Below are positions 21,054-30,552 of a stretch of 64,000 nt of DNA, one piece after another. Within the stretch, counting starts at the first letter, position 1; each line of letters begins with the position of its first letter. The notes beneath the pieces were generated by a model. The model was not told where the DNA came from and did no database searches. It saw only the letters and a list, made by a program, of their open reading frames with translations. The DNA is taken from the NCBI GenBank assembly GCA_021495925.1, contig JAKEKT010000058.1:124001-188000 (forward strand), written 5' to 3'. The position numbers and the translations under genes were made by a program. Source of the DNA: Diplodia intermedia. Its lineage: Eukaryota; Ascomycota; Dothideomycetes; Botryosphaeriales; Botryosphaeriaceae.

Positions 21054-24000
21054 ATGGTCGCCCACATGTCGGCACACCATAGTGCGGACAAACATTCAAA
21101 TGGCAGTCGTAGGCCGCAGAGCCGTGCCGGCGCGCATGGCCAGAACACTCCAGGCTCGTCGCTGCCACAGCAGGTCAGAGGGACTCCAGGCTCGGCACAC
21201 ACCCGGGTAGCTAGGCCAACAACGGTTGACCGAGAGAGAGAGAAGCCTCCGAGCAAGGATGGAGCCGCCCAACGTGCTGCACAGGATGTTGCCGGGTTGA
21301 AAGACTATGTGAGGACCTCCTATTCCTTTGTACTACACCGTTAGCAGAGCTCGGGCCGAGGGAGGATTTAGCATGGCAGGAACAGCTATCGCTGGAAGTG
21401 GTAAAGGGTAATTGCTGACTGGTCTTTCTTGCGATTTAGCAACTCGGCGACTGCCTAGGAAAAGGCGCTTTTGGCTCGGTGTATCGTGCCCTGAACTGGG
21501 GTACTGGCGAGACAGTCGCGATCAAGCAGGTCAAGCTTGCGGACCTGCCCAAGAATGAGCTGCGTGTTATAATGCTCGAAATCGACCTGCTGAAGAATCT
21601 CAATCACCCCAACATCGTCAAATACCATGGCTTCGTCAAAGACGCGCAATCGCTTTACATCATCCTGGAATACTGCGAGAACGGCTCCCTCCACACGATC
21701 TGCAAAAACTTTGGAAAGTTCCCGGAGAACCTCGTTGCGATCTACATGTCTCAGGTACTGCACGGACTCTTGTATCTGCACGACCAGGGTGTCATTCATC
21801 GAGATATCAAAGGCGCCAATATTCTCACCACAAAGGAAGGCCTGGTAAAGCTTGCCGATTTCGGTGTTGCTACCAAGACGGCTGGCCTGCACGACTCAAG
21901 CGTAGTGGGGACACCATACTGGATGGCACCAGAGGTCATCGAGCTGTCCGGCGCGACCACGGCGTCGGATATATGGAGCTTAGGCTGCACGGTAATTGAA
22001 CTCCTAGATGGAAAGCCTCCGTATCACAAACTGCAACCAATGCCGGCGCTATTTCGGATTGTCAACGACGACCACCCACCGCTGCCAGAGGCGGCCTCAC
22101 CGGTAAGTGTTAAATCTCCACAATTTTTATAAACATCCAAGCACACGACGACATTCTAATCAGAAAACAGGCTGTGCGAGATTTTTTGATGCAATGCTTT
22201 CAGAAGGATCCCAATCTCAGAGTATCCGCAAAAAAGCTCCTGAAGCATCCTTGGATTGTCAACGCTCGACGGGCAGACGAAGTCGTACAGGCCAAGCCCA
22301 CCAAGTATGATGAAGCAGTGAAAAGTGTGCAGGAGTGGAACGAGGCTCTGAAACTTCCGGCCAATGAGACTCTTCGCCGAGCTTCAAGACCGATGTCTTC
22401 CAGTCCAGGTCCACCGAGAAGGGAACCCCCGTCGTCGATCACAACGCCCGTGCCTACACAAAGCGCGTTACGCGTTCAAAAGATGCGCCCCGCCCCGGAG
22501 GTCTTTGCCGCAGCTGAGGAGGATGATAATGATAACTGGGACGACGACTTCGCATCATCCATCAGTGCCAGTGCCCTGCAATTGCCCCATTTGAGGCCCC
22601 ACGACAACTTCGCCGGCTTGCTGTCAAGTGAGAAGCTGAAAGCATATGCCACTGGGTTTGACACAGTTTCAGGAGATTCCAACACAGATAGCGTGTTTGG
22701 TGACTCCTTAACGCTGAACAGCCCGTCGCCTCTGGACCCTTTTGAGGGAATAGAGACAATAAGGCCTTCATCGTCTTCTAAACAAGAGCCCGAGAGCGGC
22801 AAGAGCAGCCGCACGAGCTCAGCAGCATCAGGAGGAGCCCAGGAGCCCAGGACACAGTTCTTCCGCGGGATGTCCAAGTCAGCAGCGGTCCCGCCGATCA
22901 ATCCCCGGATCTCTTCGTTTACGAAGCCAACGGCGGCCTTCAGGGAGAATTCTGTCGAGGACTACTCAGACCTTATTGCCCCCGACGATGCAGCTTTTCA
23001 AAGGAAACTGGAGTCACTCCAAGCACGCAACAACAAGGAATACACGCCTCGACTGTTCCATCCGTCCGACCTCACGAACAAACCTCGCTCTGCCCAGAAT
23101 GGAAAAAAGAGTAGCAGTCTACCCCGCAACGCTTCAGGAAGCAGCTCTGAAGGGAAGAATCCTACAAAACGTCCGAACTTGAAGATAGGGATTGAAAAGT
23201 ACGCGGAGCGTGAGGAGGAAGACTTTTCTGATGTATTTGGAAATGACTGCGCGGCACCGGCCCTGAAGCCGAAACATGAAAGTGATAGCGGTTCAGAGCG
23301 GGGAACACTTCGCATGATGAACTCTAAGTTATCCGGGTCTTGGCTTGGTGACGAGGAAGATGAAGAAGATCCATTTGCGCAATTGGAAGAAGGATTCGAT
23401 GAGATGGACCAGGAGACGAACGTGGCGCGAGACCGTCATGCACGGCTTTGCAGCCTCGTCGAAAATAGAGTCAGCTCGCTCAAATCGTCACAACCGGATG
23501 ATGTGCTTGATGAAGTCTCGGATGAGCTGGTACGTAACACTCTTACAACAATCCTGATCGTTTATACTAATCCATCCTACAGCTATCAATACTCCTGGAG
23601 TCGCCTGAAACTAAGAACGTAATCATCAGTTCTCATGGAATGCTCCCGATCCTGGAGATTTTGGAGAACATGCAGAACCGTGAGATAATTTTAAATTTGC
23701 TGAAGATTGTGAATATCGTAAGTCTACTTCAAACGTCCACGCTGATATCATTTCTGTCGCTAATGGCCTGATCTAGATTATTCTTGACAACGTGGAGATT
23801 CAAGAAAACCTCTGCTTCGTTGGAGGTATTCCAATCATTAGTCACTTTGCCCACAAGAAATTTCCTTCGGAGATCCGCCAGGAAGCGGCAGCCTTCGTTC
23901 GGCAGATGTACCAGACTTCGACGCTTACGCTTCAGATGTTCATCGGCTGTGGAGGTCTGAACGTGCTTGTGGAGTTTCTAGAAGAGGATTTGGAGGATGA

Positions 24001-26415
24001 TCGTGACTTTGTCCTGATCGGCGTTAATGGCGTGTGGAGCGTCTTTAATCTTCAAGTGAGTAGTCAAGGAGACTCCTTCTTGGGATTTGCTAATGATCGT
24101 AGGGACCCACACCGAAGAATGACTTCTGTCGGATTTTCTCGCGCAGTTCCGTTCTATACCCTCTTTCGCTCGTTCTTAGTAAGGTGCTTGAAGAGGACGG
24201 AGAGGTTGCAGAGCTCCTCCAAGACCGCATTGTGGGAATCTTCATGCTGTTCTCGCAGGCAGAGACGCACGTCAAAGAGCTAGTGGCCGATCGTATGGTC
24301 CTCAAAAGTAAGCAGCGCAATGGCATATCACGTTATGGAGAAAGCTGACAGGCCATAGGAGTACTCAAGGATCTGCAACGCATGCGACCAGCTAATCAGA
24401 TCAGTATGCTCAAGTTCATTAAGAACTTGTCCATGCTCACAACTACCCATGAAGCTTTGCAGAATTCGAACGCTATTGAAGTGCTTACGGACTTGCTCAA
24501 GTCAAGCATGAAGATGAAGCACTTCCGGGAGGTATCCAACCAAATCCTGAACATTCTGTACAACCTTTGCAGGCTCAGCAAGCCGAGGCAAGAGGACGCT
24601 GCGCTCAATGGCGTTATCCCTCTCCTCCAAACCATTGTCAAGACAGAATGGCCTCTCAAGGAGTTTGCACTGCCAATCTTGTGCGACATGGCCCACTCCG
24701 GAAAGGTTGGCCGAAAGGTTCTTTGGCAGAACAAGGGCTTGCAGTTCTACATCTCTCTGCTCTCCGACAAATATTGGCAAGTTACTGCCTTGGACGCCAT
24801 CTTCATATGGTTGCAGGAAGAGACCGCCCGCGTTGAGCAGGCGCTCTTGCACTCGTTCCCTGAAGCTATAATATCCTGCTTCACAAACCAGGACTCCTCC
24901 GTGGACGCATTCGAGAACCTGCTGGAGCCGCTGCAAAAACTCTTGCGCCTTTCACCCCCAGTTGCTGCGCTCTTAGCACGTCGGGAGCTTTTCAGTCGCG
25001 TTGGCCAAAAATTGCATACGAAGAAGCCCGTGGTTCGCCTCAATCTTCTTCGTATAGTTCGCAGTATTTGCGATGCAACCGAGGAGAATGGTGGCGGCCC
25101 ACCTCTCATCCAATCCCACGGACTCTTGGATGCCATCAAGCGACTGGCAGAGTCTGATCCTGCAATTCTGGTCCGTGAAATGGCGAATGAGCTCGTCAAA
25201 ACGTGTGAGAGCCAGACATTGTTGTCACCCACGTCCGCACGCCGGAGCGTTGAGTATCCCAGATCCCGACCATCAAGCGCTAGGAGACAGAGTGTCACCT
25301 TCACGCCTCTTGGATTCCCGCCACCCGTTCCACCGCTACCTAGCGGAATGTCATCCCATCTGCCGCCACCTACACCGCCCCACTCTGCTGTAGAGCATCG
25401 ACGCAAGAACAGCTTCTGGGAGGGCTCAGGTGACAGCCCCAGGGATACCTTGTTGCTTGGCGCAAGTAGAAGCTTCGACAATGGGCTTCCAACAACGAGA
25501 CCAAGTTCTTCACGATCGAACTATTCGCGGCCTCTTTCGCGGCAAGGGAGTGGTGAAAGCGCATCCGCAGCGTTCGCCATGCCTAATCGGCCAAAGACCA
25601 GGGAAGGTAGCGGCGACAGCTCGCTGTCTGGTTTCCACAGACTAAAGTCGAGGGAGGGCAGTGGGGAGAGCTTCGTCCAGCACTACAGCCGTCCACGTAC
25701 AAGAGAAGGGAGCGGAAATTCCGACTACCGTCTCGATCGTTTGAACTCTCACAAGCGCGAGTCAAGTGATCCATCCCAATCTCGCCCCCGTACACGTGAT
25801 GGTTCAAGCAGCTCTACGTCGACGGCGGTTTCGAATTCCAGTCACTCGCGCGAACATACACTGTCGAAGCCGACTTCCTCATCATCGATATCAGCGAGCG
25901 ACCCATCGTCTTTTTGGGCCGTCAGTGGGGAGGATACGATGAGCACTCCGACCAACGACTCCTCGTGGTCAGATGGCCGCCGTGGGAGTGTGCAGTCGAA
26001 CAAATCGAGCCGCCTCCCTGTCAATGTCAGGCCAAGCAGCAGGAGAGCAAACGTGAGCTTCAACGGCAATGCAAGCCCCAGCAGCACTCCACGGCCACTT
26101 CCAATGCACGCCCACTCACATTCGGGCAGCAATGTTGGCGACAGGGAGAGGGACGGCTTCGTGATTGGCACACCGCCAAGCCAGGTCTATGGAGGACCTG
26201 GCTCTGCAGGCTTTGCGACACCGCAGTCGGCGCACCATCCAAGCAGCGCGGTCGGCACCCCACACCACAAGCTGGCAATACGAAGACGGCGCCAAACCAG
26301 CTCGGGCTACGGCCGGAGGGGCTCCAGGCAGGACGACCTTATGCGTGAACTCGGTCATGCAGGAATTCTAGCGCGACGCGGAAGTCCCCAGCAGGACGAT
26401 GTAGGGGTCGAGTAG
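21054..26415 (+). CDS. sepH: Septation protein kinase SepH (Cdc7-type SIN kinase)
   Basis: Seven exons, 21054..21308, 21440..22102, 22171..23529, 23583..23717, 23777..24055, 24103..24307 and 24359..26415, give 1650 residues to the first stop. SepH (fission yeast Cdc7) is the STE-type kinase of the septation initiation network; it acts at spindle poles and relays the Spg1 GTPase signal to Sid1-class kinases so that a septum is built. The kinase domain follows the first intron directly: GKGAFGSV (92-99), Lys114, HRDIKGAN (catalytic Asp207), DFG (Asp225), GTPYWMAPE. A disordered acidic region comes next, then helical armadillo-like repeats (about 700-1050), then a long Ser/Arg-rich tail with GSG(D/E/N)S repeats and a final basic patch (RRRRQTSSGYGRRGSR). 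ATG 21066 is an alternative start. The reading frame continues well past the TAG at 26413, so the real C-terminus may be longer. Confidence 0.93.
25411..25815 (+). repeat. degenerate GSG(D/E/N)S repeats in the SepH tail
   Basis: Five copies of a short motif, EGSGDS, QGSGES, EGSGDS, EGSGES and EGSGNS, spaced 15-35 residues apart, most preceded by (P/L)(K/R)(T/S)RE, and ending in RDGSSSS. It looks like a repeated basic-plus-serine phosphorylation module in a disordered tail. The repeats are in protein only; the DNA copies have diverged. Confidence 0.7.
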
Positions 26416-26466
26416 CAACTAACCCGCTCCGGTAGTGCCTCTCAACACCATCTGCAACATCCACAG
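26401..26466 (+). other. possible 66-base in-frame intron at the sepH stop
   Basis: The segment begins GTAGGG, contains ACTAAC (a good fungal branch site) at about 26418-26423 and ends CACAG. It is a multiple of three and contains the sepH TAG, so removal would join the upstream and downstream frames. Against it: a weak donor base at position six, and about 43 bases from branch site to acceptor, longer than other introns in this window. GTAGGT and GTAGGC donors are used elsewhere here, so the donor class is plausible. Confidence 0.4.
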
Positions 26467-26931
26467 ATCAAGCCTAAACAACCGAAAGACAAATACCACC
26501 CACCCCCCTCTAATCAACGCTACGACCGTTATGAGACGAATCCAATTCAGCAACAGTCCAATCATCCTTATCCTCAACTACAACAACAACAGCGCAATGT
26601 GTCAAACTCCAGTTTACTGGCGCCGACATATAGCTCGGGGACGCTGCGGCGGCGGCACACGACGCCGTCGCCGTCGCCGACGATGGAGATGGAGCTGTCA
26701 ATGCGCGTGCAGGTGCGGCAGGCGGAGCTGGTACGGCGGAGAAGCGTGGGCGTGGGCCTACGAATGGATATGCAGCCACTGCTGCGGCGAGTCGGTAGTA
26801 TGCACGACCTTCGCCGGGCAGCAATGGTGCAGGGAGCGCTGGCGGAGCTCGGCGCGCTGGTGGACGAGGCGGCAAACGGGCGGGCGAGCAGGATGACCCT
26901 GAGCCGTGTGGGGGAGTGGTCATATTTTTGA
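26416..26931 (+). other. in-frame C-terminal extension downstream of the sepH stop
   Basis: Directly after the TAG at 26413-26415 the same frame stays open for 171 codons and ends at TGA 26929-26931. The first part is Gln/Pro/His-rich (like a disordered tail); from about 26640 the codons become strongly GC-ending, with a likely amphipathic helix (QVRQAELVRRRS, then LRRAAMVQGALAELGALVDE). This is unlike the T-rich 3' UTR that follows. It could be added to SepH by stop-codon readthrough or by splicing, or be the leftover of a longer ancestral protein cut by a recent CAG-to-TAG change. It has no ATG suited to independent start close to its beginning. Confidence 0.55.
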
Positions 26932-28383
26932 TTGCTTTCTCAACGAACGGTTTTGTCTAATTGCTCTCTTTTCCCGGTTTGTTATGTGTGCCTTTTGTCT
27001 GCTTGTTTGTTGGTTCGCGTCGATTTCTTTTTGCTTCCCTTTCGGGAAGCGGAAGGAAAGAAGAAAGGGAGATTGCTAGCAATCTCGACGAGGGAGAGGG
27101 ATGAGAAGGTGCACCAGTACCTGCCAGTACGCCATTTTCCTTGGGTCGAAACATGCGTGTTTTTTCTTCTCCGAGAACGTGTTTTGTTTTTGCCTTCAAC
27201 GACAATCCATTTCGTGCTTGCGCAAGATGGATTGTTTGCTGCTTTCTGCGTGCGTCTGCATTGCTCTCGGCATTACGTAGTGTTTGTTGCTTTTCTGGTC
27301 GTTTGTCTTGACGCTTTTGATGAGTTGAGTCTGTTTGGGTTTGGCTTCTGAGGTTCGTCGTTCTTGCTCTTCTTCCGGGTAGCACTGGTGCATGGTATGG
27401 CTTAAGGCTCATTTGTTTTCCTTTCGGTTTGGTCTGAACGGCTTGCGGTTTTTATTATCTCTCTTCTCCTTTTTACTACTTCTTTTTTTATTGTGCGAGC
27501 TTTCTTGGGTTAGCATTGAATGGAGACGATCGGCTTGGTTTGAATCATGAGAGAGATGATGTTTCCTTTTTTCTTTTTCTTATCACGGTCGCCAGATTCC
27601 CTTTCCGCTGTTTCTCCTTCTCTTCGTTTTCGTGGTTCAATGCGGTTTGCAATGCATGGCTGCTCGCTCAATTTTTCCGATGATGAGTGGTGGGTTTTGA
27701 AGCTTTGGCATTTCGTGGTTTTGCTATTTATGCATACCTTGATTCTCCGCGGCTGTAGGGACGATATATAGACTGGATGCCGACGGTAGTGCATGATCAT
27801 GACTTGTTTTGTTGCTGGCGGTTTAGCAGACTAGTTGCGTAGCATGGCTTGCAGGGCGCGTTAGAAGAACAATGAAGTCTATGAGTTTTGATGCAGATTT
27901 GACTGGATTGATCGTCTTGCGTGTGATGACTATCTTGTTCAATGTTTCGATGACAGCTGTTCCTGAATTGAGATTCTACGCAGATGCTGTCATCATTATC
28001 TATAGGAGTGGATGTGTAGTAGAAGTAAAGGACATCAAGAAAGCGAATGAATGGATTGAACTCTGATGAGACTCGTATTGCGAGCTTGGATGGCTATACT
28101 TCATCGATCTTTTCATTCCTTCCCTGTTCGTACTCTTTCCGCTGCTTTGACACCCTTTCTATCGGCATCTCTAGTCATGCTAGCCCATCAAATATAGTAC
28201 TATCTATACACGCACACACCCAAGTGGATGCAGATGATAACCCAAGCGCCAAGTATGTCCCGTTTGATGCAACCAATCCCGTATCCTATTCCCAACGAAG
28301 ACACCAATTACTGAACCCATAAACATGCAATCGGAGGAAAGACACTCAAACGCAGCTCATCATCCCTTTCTCCACGCGGTCAG
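26932..28383. other. convergent intergenic region, T-rich
   Basis: Lies between sepH and the coiled-coil gene. It is rich in TTTC and TTTG tracts (for example 27420-27500 and 27560-27590), typical of 3' flanks. Open frames here are low-complexity shadows. Confidence 0.5.
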
Positions 28384-29433
28384 TTACGCCTCGGTATCCG
28401 ATTCGGTGCGCTGCCGCTTTTTGGAGTGCCGGATCGCAACGTTTTCGGTGGAGCCTCCTGCGCCATTCGCCGTCACCGCGCCGTTCCCACCCAGACGTCT
28501 CTGACGACCGCGTTCTGGAGTCGGGCTGGGACTCACATTCCGCGAAGCCCCCAGCGTACGCAGCGCCTCGAGCGACCTTGGATCCGGTACCGGCCCACCG
28601 GCCTGCGAAAGTCTGCCCCGCCCCTCCCCGCCATTCCCCTCATCCCTGGACCGGGGCCCTGTCCTGGTCAGCGTCTCCCCAGACAGCGATGCGTCCGACG
28701 CCTCGATCCTCCTGCCCCTCGGGGTCGCCTGCTGCCGCGCATTCCCCTCCTCCCCCTCCCCCTCTCCCCCATCCGCCTCTTGCGCTCCATCGCCCACCCT
28801 CTTCGGACTGCCCCTCGCATCCTTCGCCCTCGGCCTCGCCAACGCCCTGTGCGCGCGCTCGGCCAACGCCTCTGCGCCCCTCCGCAGCGCGGCCATCTCG
28901 CCGACGACGCCGTCGAAGTCGGCGCGGAAGTCTGCGTTCTCCTGGCGGAGCGCCCAGTTGTCCGTCTGCAGGGCGAAGACGCGCTCCTCGAGCGCGGCGA
29001 CGCGCGCGTCCAGCCGCTTCTCCGTCGCCTCGAGCGCGTCGTTGCGCCGCTCCAGCCACTGCTTCTCCTCGGCCCGCTTCGCCACCGTGCCCTCGAGCCA
29101 CGCGTTGCGCTCCTCCAGCCGCGCCGCCCGCGCCTCGTACTTGTCGCGCTGCGCCGCCAGCTTCGCCGTCAGCTTGGCCCGCTGGTCCGCCAGCCGCGCC
29201 TCGTGCGCGCCGCGCTGGTCTGCTAGGTCTGCGCGCAGGATCGCGAGCTCTTCCTCCAGCCGCCGCGAGTGCTCGACTTGCAGGCGCGGGCTGCGCGGCG
29301 GTTCTGGTGGCGCCAAGTGCGGGGGCGATGTGGCGGCAGTCGTGGTGATTGCGGTGGTGGTGGCGGGTGGTGCTTCGTCTTGAGGCTGCTGCGGGGCCTC
29401 TTCGCGCAGGGCGTTGGCGAAGAGGCGGAACAT
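28384..29433 (-). CDS. Coiled-coil protein of unknown function
   Basis: One exon, 349 residues from ATG 29433 (MFRLFANALREE). The frame is open another 76 codons upstream but that part is His/Thr/Pro-rich with poor codon bias, so I take the internal ATG. Residues about 52-195 form an almost unbroken coiled coil dense in Glu, Arg, Ala and Leu, with repeated LADQR / LAAQR / RLEERN blocks. The tail is disordered and basic, ending in a nuclear-signal-like cluster SKKKRQR-type patch (RHSKKRQRTE). I recognise no family. It may be a scaffold or nuclear structural protein; this is a guess from composition only. High GC and many antisense open frames are explained by the codon bias. Confidence 0.65.
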   Translation of the reverse strand: MFRLFANALREEAPQQPQDEAPPATTTAITTTAATSPPHLAPPEPPRSPRLQVEHSRRLEEELAILRADLADQRGAHEARLADQRAKLTAKLAAQRDKYEARAARLEERNAWLEGTVAKRAEEKQWLERRNDALEATEKRLDARVAALEERVFALQTDNWALRQENADFRADFDGVVGEMAALRRGAEALAERAHRALARPRAKDARGSPKRVGDGAQEADGGEGEGEEGNARQQATPRGRRIEASDASLSGETLTRTGPRSRDEGNGGEGRGRLSQAGGPVPDPRSLEALRTLGASRNVSPSPTPERGRQRRLGGNGAVTANGAGGSTENVAIRHSKKRQRTESDTEA

Positions 29434-30552
29434 GGCGGCGGGGCCGTGGGTGGTGGGTGGTGTTCCGGAGTGGCGGTGCGATGTAAAGCAGGTTGGTGTG
29501 ACAGCGCGGTGAAGATGATGATAGGGTTGATGGAGAAAGTGACGACGATGACAAGCTTGGAGAGTTGTGCAGGAGGTTGGAGGAAAGAAAGACCGAGCAC
29601 AGTTTTGAAAAAAGTACAGATTGTGAATGGAAGCGAGGTGCGACAGTCGTGGTTGGTCCAAACGCCTGGGGCCTGGTTGGTGTTAGAGAGGTAGTCTGTA
29701 ATATGATTTTCTCGGATGTGACTTACGCAAACGGAAGGTGAATTTGTGATACGTTTCTGGAAGGAACGTTGGTGGTGAAGAAAGGCAGTGTTTACGTTGA
29801 GCGCCACGTTGGCCGGCCAACTTACTGGGGAAGGTGGGGCTCGGATGCGGCGGTGCATCTTATCTCAGCCACACCAGGCAGCCACATGGGCCTGCAATGG
29901 AGTAGTGGAAGCCATCTCCAGCCTGATCTCCGCAACTTGTTCACCAAAGCCGTCATTTTCACTGTTGAACCGGAACGTGGCATCAGCGAAGCTCCATGAA
30001 CTAGTCATATACATACACGAAACCCACTCTACAGGCATACACACAACACCCGCGCAGACAAACGGCTTGCTCGTCTAACGATCATGCACACACATTTTCT
30101 AGATGAGAAGAAACAGGAGGGAGAAAACAAAACACGTATAACAGAAACAGACCCAAACACCTTCAGACCCACCCGCCTAACCGGATGATGCTCTTTCAAA
30201 ATGCACAGTATGCACGCAAAGCCCCCCTTAAGAAACAAGGAACAAAAAAACAACCAAGAGTCCACCTTTTGACGACAACGACGATTCCGCCTTTCGAATA
30301 ATATGCAAGAGGCTGCCGTCCCTAATTCAATTCCCTTCCATTCCTTCCAATCCTGAATCAATTGTTTCAAACCCTCTCCCTCCCTTCCTTCATTCCTTTC
30401 ATTGCTATTCTTTGGAAAAAGAAAATTCATTGCAAGTTCCCGCTGTCCCTTCGTCAAACAGCTTTCTCCACCCTTTTTTCTTTTTCTTTCTTTTCTTTCT
30501 TTCCCTTTTCCCTGTCCTTTAGTTCCATCCGTCATTGATCGTTCCTTCCCTT
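29434..30552. other. intergenic region with a pyrimidine tract
   Basis: Holds the upstream region of the coiled-coil gene and the 3' flank of the transporter. A long C/T tract lies at about 30470-30525. A minus-strand open frame at 30029-30778 overlaps the transporter's last exon in another phase and is rejected as a gene. Confidence 0.5.

Noticed and set aside
26401..26435. 35-base intron at the sepH stop (GTAGGG to GGTAG after CTAAC)
   Set aside because: Too short for a fungal intron, and removal shifts the frame into a stop within about 14 codons. No other donor upstream gives the right phase.
28426..29226. plus-strand open frames of 256-266 codons over the coiled-coil gene
   Set aside because: Arg/Pro/Leu-rich mirror products. 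The minus-strand frame has a regular coiled-coil pattern, though its function is unknown.
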